Shown in pieces: positions 13,998 to 14,925 of a DNA stretch of 14,925 bases. Origin of the DNA: CAZDDI01 sp964504195 (GTDB lineage Bacteria > Chloroflexota > Anaerolineae > B4-G1 > SLSP01); the NCBI GenBank assembly GCA_964504195.1, contig CAZDDI010000086.1, positions 1 through 14,925 of the forward strand, read 5' to 3'. Positions within the stretch are counted from its first letter, which is position 1, and each line of letters begins with the position of its first letter. The notes beneath the pieces are model-generated. The model ran no database searches. It saw only the letters and a program-made list of their open reading frames with translations, and was not told where the DNA came from. The translations under genes and the position numbers were made by a program.

Positions 13998-14781
13998 TAG
14001 CGGATTCGAGCTGGTGCAAGAACAGGGCTGGCGGCGCGGGTTGCGTAACCTGATGCGTCAGGGTTTGGCCAGCTGGTGGAAGACGAGTACCTGGTGGGTG
14101 CAGGCCTTGATTTGGACGGGTGTCATCAATTTTATTCTGGCGGGGGTGCTGTGGAGCGGTCAGGGCTTTGATGTACAGGAGGCCCTGTCGTTTTACGCCA
14201 TCTTTGCCGGGCTGTTTCCGCCAATTGCCGTGATTATCATCATGCAAGATGTGGTCATCGGCGAAAAGCTTTCGGGTACGGCGGCGTGGCTGCTCTCCAA
14301 GCCGGTCTCGCGCACGGCGTTCATTCTTTCCAAACTCGTGCCTAACGCTGTCGGGGTGACTGCAACGATGGTGCTCTTTCCGGGATTGGTGGCTTTCGCG
14401 CAAATGACCGTTGCCGACGTCCCCATCGCCTCGCCGCTGCACTTTCTGGCGGGCTTGGGTATCTTTACCCTCAATTTGTGGTTTTATCTCACGTTGACCT
14501 TGATGCTGGGTGTGCTTTCCAACAGCCGCGCAGCGGCCATTGCTATCCCGCTGGGCGTCGCTTTTGGGCAGCAGTATCTGATCGGGATGATTCCAGCGCT
14601 TCAGCAAGTCTTGCCGTGGACGCTCTCGTTGCCACCGGGCCAGGAGCTCGGCGGCGCGGTTGCGCCTTCGGTCATGGCGGGCGTCGCGCCGTTCTCGTGG
14701 GGGCCGCTAATCTTCGTAAGCGTGTGCGTCGTTGTGTTTAGTATCGTTTCCGTCTGGCGCTTTCAGGATCAGGAGTTGTAG
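13987..14781 (+). CDS. ABC-2-type exporter, permease protein
   Basis: 264 residues with about six membrane helices (near 39-55, 68-86, 116-140, 148-172, 180-200 and 236-256), matching ABC-2 permeases of the NosY or LivHM-unlike 'ABC transporter permease subunit' type. The motif EKLSGTAAWLLSKPVSRTAFILSK between the second and third helices is characteristic: it is the cytoplasmic coupling stretch of these permeases. ATG 13987 is chosen because AAGGAGGGG lies a few bases upstream, inside the ATPase gene. The open frame continues upstream to a TTG at 13927 without an RBS. It is the last gene of the operon, followed by a hairpin 18 bp after its TAG. Confidence 0.92.
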   Translation: MSGNSGFELVQEQGWRRGLRNLMRQGLASWWKTSTWWVQALIWTGVINFILAGVLWSGQGFDVQEALSFYAIFAGLFPPIAVIIIMQDVVIGEKLSGTAAWLLSKPVSRTAFILSKLVPNAVGVTATMVLFPGLVAFAQMTVADVPIASPLHFLAGLGIFTLNLWFYLTLTLMLGVLSNSRAAAIAIPLGVAFGQQYLIGMIPALQQVLPWTLSLPPGQELGGAVAPSVMAGVAPFSWGPLIFVSVCVVVFSIVSVWRFQDQEL

Positions 14782-14798
14782 TTTTACCCTTGCTAAAC

Positions 14799-14835
14799 AA
14801 ACCTGGCAGGTCTCCCTCCCAGACCGGCCAGGTTT
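14799..14835. terminator. Hairpin after the operon, made of two inverted 15-bp motifs
   Basis: AAACCTGGCAGGTCT (14799-14813), loop CCCTCCC, then AGACCGGCCAGGTTT (14821-14835). The arms pair in 14 of 15 positions. T-runs (CTTTTTCG, CTTTTTGC) come only after a gap of eight or more bases, so it is not a classical intrinsic terminator, though it could stop transcription partly. Each arm also matches the ARACCTGNCAGGTYT family. The remaining bases to the window end show no gene. Confidence 0.55.
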
Positions 14836-14925
14836 CACACCGCTTTTTCGCCTTTTTGCTTTCTCGTTGATTTCACTACCATACATTAAGTAATACACCA
14901 AGAAGATACCTTCACGCAACTTGAA

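Noticed and set aside
1..14925. CRISPR arrays, tRNA, rRNA or phage genes
   Set aside because: No regularly spaced repeats of suitable length, no cloverleaf or rRNA-like sequence and no phage structural or integrase gene were seen. The only short-period repeats are the 7-bp arrays.

Overview
The window reads as a stretch of ordinary chromosome from a fairly GC-rich, non-cultured-type bacterium. My best guess is Chloroflexota (Anaerolineae/Caldilineae-like). That guess rests on four things: heptanucleotide repeats filling short spacers, a dispersed ARACCTGNCAGGTYT palindrome family, a very large cyclase-STAND-TPR protein, and a MoxR/DUF58/DUF4129 operon. None of these is diagnostic, and no rRNA or tRNA is present to settle it.

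Left block (about 1-7060, all on +): tlyA (ribosomal RNA 2'-O-methyltransferase), lepA (elongation factor 4), an AI-2E-family membrane permease, and a 985-residue protein with an N-terminal class III cyclase domain, a STAND/NB-ARC-like ATPase and six TPR units of exactly 40 residues. The spacers are 72, 97 and 37 bp with no obvious terminator, so one transcript is possible. The first two spacers are largely built of 7-bp repeats that share an identical 14-mer and run up to the ribosome binding sites.

Middle (7047-8774): a minus-strand MFS transporter overlaps the tail of the cyclase gene by 14 bp in a near-palindromic sequence. It carries an unusual insertion of about 60 residues before its sixth membrane helix. 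Upstream of it lies the only long non-coding stretch (8427-8774). This holds a 136-bp MITE-like element (8456-8591) with perfect 16-bp terminal inverted repeats and 7-of-8-matching flanking direct repeats, then a separate palindrome, then a good sigma-70-type promoter (TTGATT-17-TATAAT).

Right block (8775-14781, all on +, tightly packed): a small membrane protein of unknown function, a DUF4129 membrane protein, a second unknown membrane protein, a MoxR-type AAA+ ATPase, a DUF58 protein, and an ABC-2-type exporter (ATPase plus permease). Genes overlap or lie 4-75 bp apart, so this is probably one operon driven from the promoter at 8706-8734. MoxR, DUF58 and DUF4129 proteins commonly occur together, usually with a transglutaminase-like protein, in envelope-associated modules of poorly known function. 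Here the transglutaminase is absent and an ABC exporter follows. The operon ends at a hairpin (14799-14835) made of two inverted copies of the same 15-bp motif found around the MITE.
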